NCBI RefSeq assembly: GCF_035083965.1 | Contig: NC_089723.1 | Span: 34,351,193 to 34,415,192 of the forward strand | Direction: 5' to 3' | Source: Branchiostoma lanceolatum | Taxonomy: Eukaryota > Chordata > Leptocardii > Amphioxiformes > Branchiostomatidae | Length of the DNA stretch: 64,000 bases | Part shown: positions 1 to 10,409 of the stretch, piece after piece | Layout: the number at the start of each line of letters is the position of its first letter | Numbering within the stretch: the first letter of the stretch is position 1 | The notes under the pieces: model-generated | Seen by the model: only the letters and a program-made list of their open reading frames with translations | What the model was told of the DNA's origin: nothing | The model's database searches: none | Position numbers and translations under genes: made by a program

Positions 1-358
1 CGGCTGTTGCTAGTAGACAAACTCGCCGACCAACTTCCAACCACAAAATGATCTTGCTTATGACTAACTGCCAACGTTCTGGGGAAGGTTAGGAGAGGCC
101 ATGGTCGGCTATGTATGACATGGGCTTCAGATTAGACCTAAAGTCAAGGGTATGATTTTTATGACAGCGATACCAAGTACAAGCTGTAATAACATTTACA
201 ATGTACTGTCACGTTCTTTCATAGCTCTACGTTTTGTGATTACAAACAAATACCTACAAGGTAGCACTGAGAAGCACCTTTTTTCATATTTCATATTTCG
301 TTTCAGTGGGATGCGTTATTCTATCTTGAACACACGCTCTCTTTTGAAGTTATCACAG
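1..358. other. Intron of the discoidin gene, no exon recognised
   Basis: This AT-rich sequence ends in an acceptor (ATCACAG) directly before the discoidin exon. No open frame with discoidin similarity was found, so the preceding exon probably lies before the window. Confidence 0.4.
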
Positions 359-3300
359 GAAGCTGTAACGCCTCTCTTGGTATGCAAAATGGTCTGATCG
401 AGAACGACCAGATCAACGCGTCGTCCTACAACCGGACCGGGTACGAGGGTTGGCGGGCCCGGCTGCACGGGGACCGGGCATGGTGGATGGCCATGGGCGA
501 CACCGACAGATGGATACAGGTCTCAACATTCATAACTTGGACCTTTTAGAGATTTGTTAATACTGAAGAATGTCATACATGTATCTTATACATAACACAT
601 TGCGGTACAACAAAGTTTTGTTTGTATGTTTTTGTTTTGTTTGTTTGTTGTTTGTTTCTTTGTATTGCATACCCGTTAAACCACCTCATTGCGTAACACA
701 CAAAGTTTGGACTGAACAGTACAAGCTGCATATCCGGACAGATTTAGATGGTCCACTCACACCGGGAAGGACCACCGCTCTTTTTGATAAGTGCGTTGGG
801 TTCTTTTACGTGCTCGCGGTGTGGCTCCCCTCAAACACAGGACCTCTATTTAACGTTCGATTCGATATATATATTCATTTTTACCTGAGTGAAGTAAGGA
901 AAGTCGTGCATTGTGCACAGCGTCCATGGCATGTCAGGGGATTCGAAACCAGGACCTCTGGGTTCTGGGCCAAATACCCTGAGCTTTATGCTAGCATGAC
1001 GTCAGCAAGAGAAATGGCACAGCGGTTGATACGGTTACACTATCAAGTTTTGCTACAATACACACATGTCCTACTCACATCCTACGGTTGGACATAAGTT
1101 TTATTGAAAACGAAAGAAGATGTATTTCCATCTGCAATATTTCTGTTAATCATTTTGTCAAACGTTTGATGACATGTTTACACCTGTCTTTCCCTCCTAG
1201 TCTTACATCTATGTCGTTGTATCGTTTCTCTAGGTGGATTTTAAGTCCCGAGCCCCGCGCATTGTCACGGGTATCCAGACGCAGGGACTGTGGGGAGGGT
1301 GGGTCACGTCATACACCGTCTCCTATAGCAACGACAGCGTGGACTGGACCATGTACGGGGGTGGACAGGTTAGCTAACTTGTTTCTCCTGCTGACTGGGT
1401 TGGGTGCATATTTGATTTCTGAGAAATGACACATTTCATTGTCCATTGATTGTCCTTGCACTTTTTATTCGTTAACTTATCTTATGTTTTTGCCCCTAAC
1501 CTCTGTGATTTATTTTTTTAATGCCATACAAGACACATGGAAGTTAAACACACTTCACTGCCAGTGGACTAGCCTCCTGCTGCAGTGATTGCACCACAGT
1601 GTGGCCCAGGGCTATGGAACGGAGATGGGCACCGCCCTATACATCAATAGTGGTGTGGGAGGATTTTAACTTACTAGTAACTAACATACAAGACAGATTA
1701 GGATTGATGCTAGGTTACACCACCTTCCCACTAGTGGCTGCGACCGCGCTGCCACCAAAGATTCGACGATTCACTCAACAAATGTCATAGCCAAAGAACA
1801 CATTTTTTAAAGTCTTGTGTAGTTGTGCGTTTTGTTGTCTTTTACATCATGCTTTTACATATGGATTATATTCCACAAAGGGTCACACAAATTCAATTTT
1901 GGTTGCTCACAGGTGATAGATCAGTGATCGTCATCTAGTTGAAAGGGGACGTTAACAAAATGTATTTTACTCCCTATTTTTGGTCATAGATTCTCGCTGG
2001 AAACACAAACGGTGGAAACGACACGATACAGCACGACTTCACGCCGCCTCTCGTGACCGGGTACCTCCGTGTGAACGTCCAGACATGGAACGGGCAGATA
2101 GCACGGCTCAGGATGGAGCTACTGGGGTGTGACGGTACTGAAATCACTCATTCATTCATTCACTCATTCATTCACTCACTCACTCACACACTCATTCATT
2201 TATTCATTCTTCACTCATTCACTCACTCACTCATTCATCCACTCATTCACTCATTCATTCATTCACTCACTCGCTCATTCAAGAATTCACTCACCCACTC
2301 ATTGATTCATTCACTCATTCACTAACTCATCCATTCATTTACTAGCACATTCATTCACTCACTCACTCACTCACTCACGCATCCATTTAGTCATTCCCAG
2401 AAGATTTAAAAATCTAACCTCCTTGCTCATTCATTCATTCATTTATTTATTCATTCACACATTCATTCACTCACTCATTCATCCCTCAGGCTAAGACTCA
2501 TACCTCGCAGTTTCTTGAAGAAGCCACATAAAACAACAAAATATACTGTTATTCGTCAAGATGTAAATTTGTAGATGTAAATTTGTAAAGGCAGCCCTAA
2601 TAATTTCTTTTTACTTTTTTTACTTTTACTTTTTACGTTTTTAGGTATTGATGACTGTGCTCCCGAGCCTTGTGCCAATGGTGCGACGTGTTTTGATGAG
2701 CTGGACATGTACTCGTGCGTCTGTGCACCAGGGTACACCGGTAACAACTGCTCTATTGGTGGAGGTTTGGGTGCAGGTAAGGAAAATTGTGTTCCTTTTT
2801 TGTTAAACTGTCCGATTTTCTCCTAGCAACCTTTTGTGTCTAGATGCAGCACGCAGAGAACTTGAGCTGCAGTCGGTATATTTTTACAGGGAGGGGTTGC
2901 TAGCCTTTCCCCTTTAACATGCTCAAGGCATCTCCTCGAACACAGGAACCCAATTTTTCGTCCCCTCCGAAAGACCCAAGGCAACCGAGATACCCTGACC
3001 CTGGGACTTGAAAGTCTCCAAATTACCAATTAATTAGAACTCAACTGTGAGGCTGCTGCCAGTTGAGCCACAGGGACAGCTCAGTTAAGATACCGAATAA
3101 ATAGACTTACACAAATTCTCTGTGTCACCCAAGACCACTAGATTGTACATACAAACATAGTAGTGTAGTGGAGTATGCATTAGAATGTCTTGCAAAGTTT
3201 GACGTTTGAGTTTCAGGTGCAGTTGTTGGCATTGTTCTTGGGAGCCTGTGCTTTCTGTTGCTGGTGGCAATACTTGTGTACTGCTTGAAAAGGAGGTGAG

Positions 3301-3990
3301 AACAAATACCGTATAGATAACCCTTTGTTTATTACCCGACAACTTTTTAGTGCAAACAATTCAGCATGATAATGATACATTATAGTTCACTGGTATGATA
3401 TTGAAAATCTAATGCAAACGAGTCAGCATGATAATGGTATAATATGGAAACAAACTGTTCCCCAACTAAAAAAAATCGACTTTTAAAGCGAAAGTTTAGT
3501 CTGAATCACTCGGGCTTCTTTGGCTCTCGGACCAAATCGCTCTCGACACGTTACGTAATGTGTTCAAAGTTGGTGGAAAACGACATCGCCCCCGTCCAGA
3601 TTCAAACTACTTTGGACCCATTGCTGACATCACACGTGTGACAAGCTACGTGTCCGGAAAGACTTAAACAGAGAGCTAAAAAAAGGACTGAGTGATTCAG
3701 TTGAAAATTCAGGTGAGTCTAAATTCTTTAAGTTGAACACTTTTAACTTTCCATAATGTATACGTCATTTACCAACTCAGATAAACTTTCATACTACTCC
3801 TGGTACAATACAGTGCTCATAATATGAACATTTTGTTGTCTTGGATCCAAAAAGTGGAACCAAAAAGGTATAACAACGAAAGATATTATATGATAGATTT
3901 CAAAGATCGCTTGTGTTTTTCAGATTGATGCCTAGAACACAGATCCAGGCAGAGATCGAACCCGAAGCAGCTGGCAATGAACATACTTAA
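359..3990 (+). CDS. Discoidin (F5/8 type C)-EGF single-pass membrane protein, 3' part
   Basis: The last six coding exons of a gene that begins upstream of the window: 359-519, 1234-1368, 1990-2134, 2645-2776, 3217-3295 and 3924-3990 (TAA). All have AG/GT borders and compatible phases. The first three exons encode most of a discoidin/F5-8C domain: an N-G-L-I-E-N-D-Q-I motif, then RWIQVDF across the first junction, then the C-terminal R-M-E-L-L-G-C. Next comes one EGF module with six cysteines (CAPEPC, then C-V-C and C), a Gly/Val/Leu-rich transmembrane helix at 3217-3280 followed by K-R-R, and a short acidic cytoplasmic tail of about 21 residues. The family acts in cell adhesion or ligand binding at the cell surface through the discoidin fold. 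Nothing in the tail suggests a kinase. The 5' end, signal peptide and total length are unknown. It is unrelated in sequence to the neighbouring genes. Confidence 0.8.
2144..2488. repeat. CATT/CACT tetranucleotide microsatellite
   Basis: About 340 bp of imperfect ATTC/ACTC tetranucleotide repeats, interrupted near 2394-2425, in the intron between the last discoidin exon and the EGF exon. It starts only about 10 bp after the donor at 2135. Confidence 0.95.
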
Positions 3991-4982
3991 CAGCAGATCA
4001 CGCAAATGAAGACAACCCCAGAAATGAACGGGGAAAGCCCGAGTCACAATGGCGAAGAACTGGACACGGCTTTTAATTAGGTTTATAAACCTCCAAGAGA
4101 ACTGATATAGGGTTATACAAATTGTTGCAGCGCATGCAAAGGTCTGTCACGGATTCACTCCTGATCTTACCTGGTCATATGTACAGTTTTTAACGACACC
4201 AAAATTTGGTACGACTCTTAGATATCTGTGCATGCAATAATCTTATGTTGTACAGTTTTGCATTGTGTCGATTAGCTAGCTGACAGTAAACACGAGAATG
4301 CTCTGAATATGTCTCTTCTTGAATATTTCGTGTGCTACAGAAGTAACTGCAATCGTCAAACTAGAAAGGCAACATTTGCAAGCAAATATATAATGTTTAC
4401 CTTCACTTGGTCTAGCCTTACAAACTACTCATCTGTTTATTCTTACTGTACTCTATTGATATACATGGTGACCAGCCCCTCACTCAAGCGCTGCAATTCT
4501 TTTTGCTACAATATGTAATCGAACACCACGGTGTTTACCAGTAACCATGGTGACAACCGCCTGGTTTAGGTCGTTGACCCTATTTGTTTGGAACGGAAGA
4601 AGAAGAAGAGGAGACGAAGCAAAAACAATATGTTTGCCTTCTGTGAAGGTAAACATAATGATTCATGTGGGCTTTTAACTTAGATGAACACATTCCAATT
4701 TGAAAGAGACAAAAAGCATGCTCGTACCAACTGAGCTGCCAAATGCATTAGTGATTAAGCTGGTTACCTCGTATGTAAAATTTGTTTGTTTGTTAACTTT
4801 GTTTGTTTGTTTGTTTCTGCTAGTAATGTTAGTTGCATCAATCTTTCACATTAACGCTGCGCTGTAAACATTACGACTGGCTTCGCTATTCTTATTTGAC
4901 TTGTCAGGCATACTAAAAATGCATGGTATATACTTTTCGAATTCATTACCCTTAATAAACTTTACCTTCAAACCCTCTCCTA
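3991..4982. other. Intergenic region between convergent genes
   Basis: The convergent 3' ends of the discoidin gene (plus) and the sulfotransferase gene (minus). The sequence is AT-rich and contains the 3' UTRs. I saw no further exon, RNA gene or clear mobile element. Confidence 0.5.
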
Positions 4983-7900
4983 TTAAGTCGGTTTTTTCAC
5001 TTTCTTTCCCCACAGATCACGACCTTTGTGGCTCTTTATTTTCTCGCCTTTTTCTTTCGCCTTTTTACGTTTCTTTTTCTTTTTTTCTTCCAATATCAAG
5101 TTAGCTAACTGAGTCTTTCGTCCTACCACTGAAAATTTCTGGTGCTTTTTAGCAATCTTTTCTTCTTTTTCTTCCGCATGTATGCGTTTCGATGCTTTCT
5201 TTTTTGTTTTCGATTTCAATCCAATCGACTTTCTCTTACCACTGAGCGTTGGAATTTCCTGGAGTTTTTGAGCGGGTTCTGAAATGTTTTTCCCCTCGTG
5301 TATTTGTAGCTGATTACCTTTGGATTTTCGGAGTTCCTCGTTCTGACGCAACGCAAGCTTCGCATCCCAAATCCCTCTCCGCCGTTCTATCGCCATACAG
5401 AGCGACCCGTCCCATTCAAACCTGTCGTGCCATCTGCTTTTCTCCACCCCAAAATGAGTAACATTCCTCCCACGATGCCCCCTACATCCTTCAAAATATA
5501 CCCACGAATTCAGCCGTCTAAAGTACTGTACTTCGTTTAGAAAACCTGGACCGATGTGTTGGGACGTTTCGTTGAATACTTTTTGAGAGTAGTCATAGAG
5601 CGCGAAGTCAATGCTACTCCAGTTTTTAAACGTTGCCTCTTCTTTGCGATGTAGAGTCACATTTGTGTAGCGATTCGTTTCAAATTCACTATCTGGTTGG
5701 TACAAGATATCCTGCATGTCCCAACACATGAGTCTTTTGAGCAAGACCAGCGACTCGTCGAATCGCTCCACGAGTAAGACGACCCTTATTTCTTTTTTTA
5801 CCTCCTGAAAGTGAGCCTTGGTATTCTCATCGTCCCATCGCCAACTCATGTCGAATCCTAAGTCGAACGCCTGGCGGTTTTTAATGGGATGATATGTCTT
5901 GAAGGTGGCTGCATCCTTGACGGAGTACAGATAAGGATCCTTGAAGAACGCATTGAGAGGATCTTCACTACTGATGTTGTAGTGTTTGTGGAGCTTCCAT
6001 TGGTGAAAAGAAGACTTCATGTGGTTCACCGGGTGTTGTAGTATGGTGAAATAAACCGTGTCCGCTGGCATCTTTCTGTATGGGGAAAGGTCGTCACATG
6101 ACTCAATTATACCAAAATCTTAATTAGGAAAATATTAATAGGACCATCGTGTCTTTAAAGGCAAGAAGAGGATAGTCAAATAACTATATCAGGAGCAGTA
6201 CTAGTGGAAGAATACGTTGAAAAGTATTCCCATCCATAAGCATGCTCATAGTGCTCTCCAAGCAGAGGTTAGGCTCCGGCTTGTTTTGGACGTCTTTCCA
6301 GTACAGGCGTTCTATCTGGCTTTCTTTTTTGTCAGGTTTACGTTTTGTCCACCAGCCAAGTTTCTGGCGGACATTAAGAAAACCTGACAAAATAGAAAGC
6401 CAGATAGAACGCCTGAAAAGCTAAAGGCGTTCAAAACAAGCCGGAGCCTAACCTCTGCTTGGAGAGTATGCTAATAAACCCTTGCTTTAAGGAATAACAG
6501 ACTACGGATATGTGGACATGGGAAGGAAAAGATTTTGCAATTGTTGGCATTTTTGACAATTCTAGCAACATTCGCTTCTGAGAATCAAAACTCAAGACAG
6601 GCCTCACTTCTTTATCTCCTTGCTGTATCTCAGATGGTGGGTGATGACGTTGTAGTTTTGATCTTTCACCGGTAGACCGTCGAACTCATCCGTGAACGTT
6701 AGCCAACGGAATGAGGCTCCTGTTCAAAAACACACGAGAGTCACCCATATAGAGATCCGCCCCAACATTTGTTGATGGTTAACCATACCATCGGGAAATC
6801 CTCGGTACCTGTACGGTGCTGGGAATACTAGTGTGTCCCGCCGCCCAGTTCATTAGCGCACGCTACGGAATTTCACTGCTGACAGGATGATAGCAGTACA
6901 AATTTTTCTACTGCTGACAGGATCATCATGTCAGTAGCCACTTTCTTAATCAAAAGTCGACTGGAAAGATAGGCTGACATAGAAAAATACCAATGCTTAG
7001 CAGAGCTGGGTCCGATAGAACATCCCTAGGCGCTACGCCTGCCCGTCGCTAAAGCCCCCCCCCCCTCCCACTGGACCCGCGGCACGCTGGCGGCGTCGCT
7101 GCTGCCGATCGAATTGACAAAGCACTCAACGAATTTCATCGACAAGAAAACGAATCGTTTTAAGCTTTGTGTGTTTTGCTGTCTTTTGGGTCATACTTGA
7201 CGTATGTCAAGTTGAATGATATTCCCATTATAAAGTCAACGGTAACACAAATCCAGTTTAGGACGCAGCGACGCCACCAGCGTGCCGCGGGTCCGACGGT
7301 GAGAGGGGGGGGGTAATGGTTACCAGGCTCAGGGTAACTTTACAGTACAGCACAGTGCCATGCAATAAAAGACAATTCAGTCATTTGAAGTTTGACATGC
7401 AACATACGAACAACTACACAATGGGAACGTTAGCTAACCTGTTCGTGGTAGCATGACGGTGAGGTTGTGTTGGTACGCATAGCGAAGTAGGATTCGTTGT
7501 ACCGTGTTAGAGGCCGCTTCTTGGACCTGAAAAAGAAATGTGAAAATCTGTCATCATCATTCAAAATCTGCAAGGTATAGATTTTCCTAGATCATTTTAG
7601 ATGCCCTGTAAGCATAACATATTTACTACCATTGCATCACTACTCCCCAAATAGCTTGATAGTAGCATAAACACTTGATAAAAAAACATTGATCCTAAAA
7701 AGTAATCAATAGACTCTCACCTTGATGAAAACAAAATTCCTCTTTGGGGTGCATGCTTGTCCTACAATTTTCGACTCAGCCGCAAGAGGCGCTTGCGTGT
7801 CCTGACTGCCCGGTCGACCCACTTGGGCTATAGGCGGGTTCATGACGGCATCTCCGACACGTATAGGGTGCAGCCTGTTGTTGAGCAGCACGAACTCAGA

Positions 7901-8002
7901 AATCTCGTCAGGCGTGTAGGTGACGTAGAGCATGAAAACCACGCAGAAACCGAACGTGATAGCTGTCGCTAACTTAAGCGTGTCGACTCTTTCGTTGCCC
8001 AT
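4983..8002 (-). CDS. Galactose-3-O-sulfotransferase-like type II membrane protein
   Basis: Four coding exons on the minus strand: 8002-7721 (ATG at 8002), 7526-7439, 6719-6608 and 6075-4983, giving 524 codons plus stop with phases 0, 1, 2. Residues about 8-27 form a signal anchor, as in Golgi sulfotransferases. Family landmarks in order: FVFIK at the exon 1/2 border followed by A-A-S-N-T-V-Q-R-I-L (PAPS 5'-phosphosulfate loop region), NVITHHLRY, KKKMPADTVYFTIL followed by HPV and SSF (3'-phosphate region), then VVLLVERFDESLVLLKR and CWDMQDI. The family transfers sulfate from PAPS to the 3-OH of galactose on glycolipids or glycoproteins in the Golgi. The loop that normally reads K-T-H-K-T-A-S-S-T is K-V-Q-E-A-A-S-N-T here, and the usual I-L-R before the P-V is I-L-Q, so activity is in doubt. 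A Lys-rich tail of about 120 residues extends past the catalytic region. ATG 8002 was chosen because it sits just before the anchor; a noncoding 5' exon is likely. Confidence 0.85.
6254..6466. mobile_element. Hairpin MITE with CTCTCCAAGCAGAGG ends
   Basis: A ~213-bp inverted-repeat element in the last intron of the sulfotransferase gene. The left arm starts CTCTCCAAGCAGAGG and runs through GGCTCCGGCTTGTTTTG. The right arm carries the complement and ends CCTCTGCTTGGAGAG. The arms are ~85 bp and nearly perfect around a ~40-bp loop. There is no coding capacity. A relative lies at 48758-48925. Confidence 0.85.
7064..7305. mobile_element. MITE with GGACCCGCGGCACGCTGG termini
   Basis: A ~240-bp element in the sulfotransferase intron between exons 2 and 3. 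The left end carries TGGACCCGCGGCACGCTGGC and GGCGTCGCTGC; the right end carries the complement. A diverged copy in the opposite orientation is at 53227-53446. Poly-C/poly-G runs flank it. It is non-autonomous. Confidence 0.8.
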
Positions 8003-10409
8003 GCCTCTTCGCTTCCTTGCTATCACTGGTGGTAAAATGATCACGATGTAGCGTTTAGAACAAAATTGTAGCAGAGCACAATTCAGGCGTAGAAGGAAAA
8101 CAATATGAGTCACAAGCGTTTTCTCTGTATGGTTACGTTTTCTGCCAAACGTCAATCATATCACTTACCACCACCACAACGTCGTGGTCGATTAAGTATA
8201 GATCCATTGGTTCTTTGTCGCTGTTACATGTAAGACTATGAATAAAGGCAAACTAAATTTTATTACTTACTTAGACAAGCACAGAAGGTTGTAATAATCA
8301 GTATTGTCGTATCTTCTCTCTTTGAGTCGTGCGATTGCTATCAAGGACAGCCTTTTATATTCAACCTCCAGTATTAGTGCACTGACCCTGTGTCTACGTC
8401 TGACTCAGTGGTTTGAAAAAAGGTCAAATTAAATTCGACTAGATAGACAAACCTATAACACTGATGCCAGGCCAATGATACCTAACTATTCGACTCTCAT
8501 GATGAAGTTACTGATCGTATCAAATATTCTGTATTCTTTGGCTTTCTTTGGTTTCTACCAACACCATTGTCTGTATTTTTGTATTACGTAATATTTGACG
8601 ACAACACGGGGTCGACTGGGCCTGTGTTGTTGTCAGGTCGCATATCCAACATGGCGGCCTCTAAAATGTATAATTATCATAGCTTGAGAAACTCTATGAC
8701 CTTCACTTGATCACTCAAAGGGTAAACATAAACAGTTCCCTTAGATTTAAAACTTCTCGATTCATAATTGTAAGGAAAATCGTAAGCTATCATTGAACGG
8801 GATGTAATATAACGTTTACCTTTTTGCAGCTTAGTTGTTTGTTATCATTATGTCATTCTGACGCTCCGCGTGCAACGTAGAATTAGGGGGGGGGGGAGAC
8901 AGGTTGATAAGCCCCTCTGGAACTAACGCCTAACGAAGGACATTGAAGGCCGTGAAGATTTCTCAAGTCTGAATTCTGCACATCCCCTGAAGCTGTGCCT
9001 AACCTTTGACACAGTAGATCTTTACTGCTGCGATTTACTGACTAGACAGGTTTTTCCTCTCTTCGTTTTGTCTTGCTCATATTTGGTATAAACACCAGTA
9101 AACTATATTTCGTGCAAAACTGCTGCACAAAAATGGTCTAAGCTATTTCGAAATAGAGAAATATAAATCTTAGCTTTTTGCAATGTAGACACACGCCAGT
9201 AAACATCAACACGACCACATCTACACTCTAACATATTGTGAAAACATACGCTCTGAGCACCTTAAATTCATAGAATGCGTAACTCTGTTAAGTCAAAGTT
9301 TTATTGATTACATATATCTCTCTGTTTCGCTCACATAATCATATTTAGATATAAAGTATTCTTTGACTACTGTTCACGATTCCGAGCACAGAATAGTCGA
9401 CCAAGATTTTGCAACTACGCCTCCTAGCAGCAAAATCATTTACTACAATTCGTAACTGTTTACAAAATGTCGTAATGAAACCAAATATTACAGTGGATCT
9501 TGCGAACAATGCCTTCGAAAATCAGCGGACAGGTCGAACTAGTGGCCGAGGGAGGGAGGCAGACGAAATCGTGGCCACTACTTGCACAACCTCTGCTTGG
9601 AGAATAGAAGAGGGTGGGTCACATGAGGTCGGCTCTAAGGCCGTCGGTGTAACGTCGTCTACTTACAAGGATGATATTTATACCCCCTCCCAATATACCT
9701 AACCTTGTAACTTGACCTTTATACACAATTCTGATCCATGGGAGGAGGGACTCATTTCCTCTTTCCATAGGACAATCCAGAAAGCAACGTAAGGGTAATA
9801 TGTATGTGCGAAGTGTGTGTGCCTTAACTGTTCTATCTCACCATTCTAATTTTTTTGTCTTTTTTTAATTTTTCCTCTCACGTCATTGTCAACAGCTAGG
9901 ATTCTAGAAACTTGTTACGACCAGAGAAAGACTCAAAGTAGGCAAAGGCCCTTCTGGCCATGGTCGTAAACATCAAAATGCTGAATCGTGTGCCTTGTCT
10001 GCAACAACAGGAAACATGTGAAGTATGAACAGACTGATAATGTGCCGTTCTGAGAACATCTGTGTTAACTTGACTTGACTACTTCCGTGTCGGAAGGGCG
10101 TTCTGTGTACAAAATATGATACCATAGAGAGTTGACGTTTGATAATATACCTTTATAAAATGATAGACGTATCAAAATTAATTTTTATTTACGTGGTGTC
10201 CAAATTATACGTTTGTAGTAGCTACCGTTACCTTTTTCAAAACCTGACAACTCCTAGACTTCGTTTTAGCTGGAGAAAGTTGTTTTCAGTTTTGTCAGGA
10301 AGTTAGCGCCATCAAAGCATTCGGCACGTTGATTGGCGGTTCGCCAGATGGCGTGTTTTGCCTCTTCATAATCGGCTGTGTCAGTCGGTGGGTAGGCGAA
10401 CGGCTCAAA
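8003..10409. other. Intergenic region between divergent genes; start of the duplicated block
   Basis: Contains the presumed promoter and 5' UTR of the sulfotransferase gene (a YY1-like AACATGGCGGCC lies at 8648-8659) and the upstream region of knot gene 1. From ~8925 the sequence matches ~31440 onward, and 9680-10409 matches 31662-32391, which marks the start of the tandem block. I found no convincing exon between 8160 and 10409. Confidence 0.5.
10230..10409 (+). promoter_or_regulatory. Conserved 5' leader/promoter of the knot gene family
   Basis: The ~180 bp before each of the six signal-peptide exons is strongly conserved (also before 18598, 29506, 32392, 40485 and 50467). It includes CTGACAACTCC, AGGAAGTTAGCGCCATCAAA, GGTTCGCCAGATGGCG and AACGGCT. 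GCCAGATGGC is a palindrome with a YY1-like core, and the start codon itself sits in a YY1-like CAACATGGCTGC in most copies. No clear TATA box is placed at a fixed distance. Shared regulation of all six genes is inferred. Confidence 0.45.

Noticed and set aside
570-1429. 175- and 113-codon frames between discoidin exons 1 and 2
   Set aside because: They lie in an intron or run across an exon in the wrong frame; no homology.
2840-3070. Possible tRNA-derived sequence (GTTGAGCCACAGGGAC) in the discoidin intron
   Set aside because: No full cloverleaf or paired A and B boxes could be traced; kept as generic repeat debris.
7706-8155. Longer N-terminal extension of the sulfotransferase from an upstream ATG at 8155
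   Set aside because: The extra residues are unrelated to the family, an acceptor-like TTTTACCACCAG sits between, and the ATG at 8002 directly precedes the membrane anchor.
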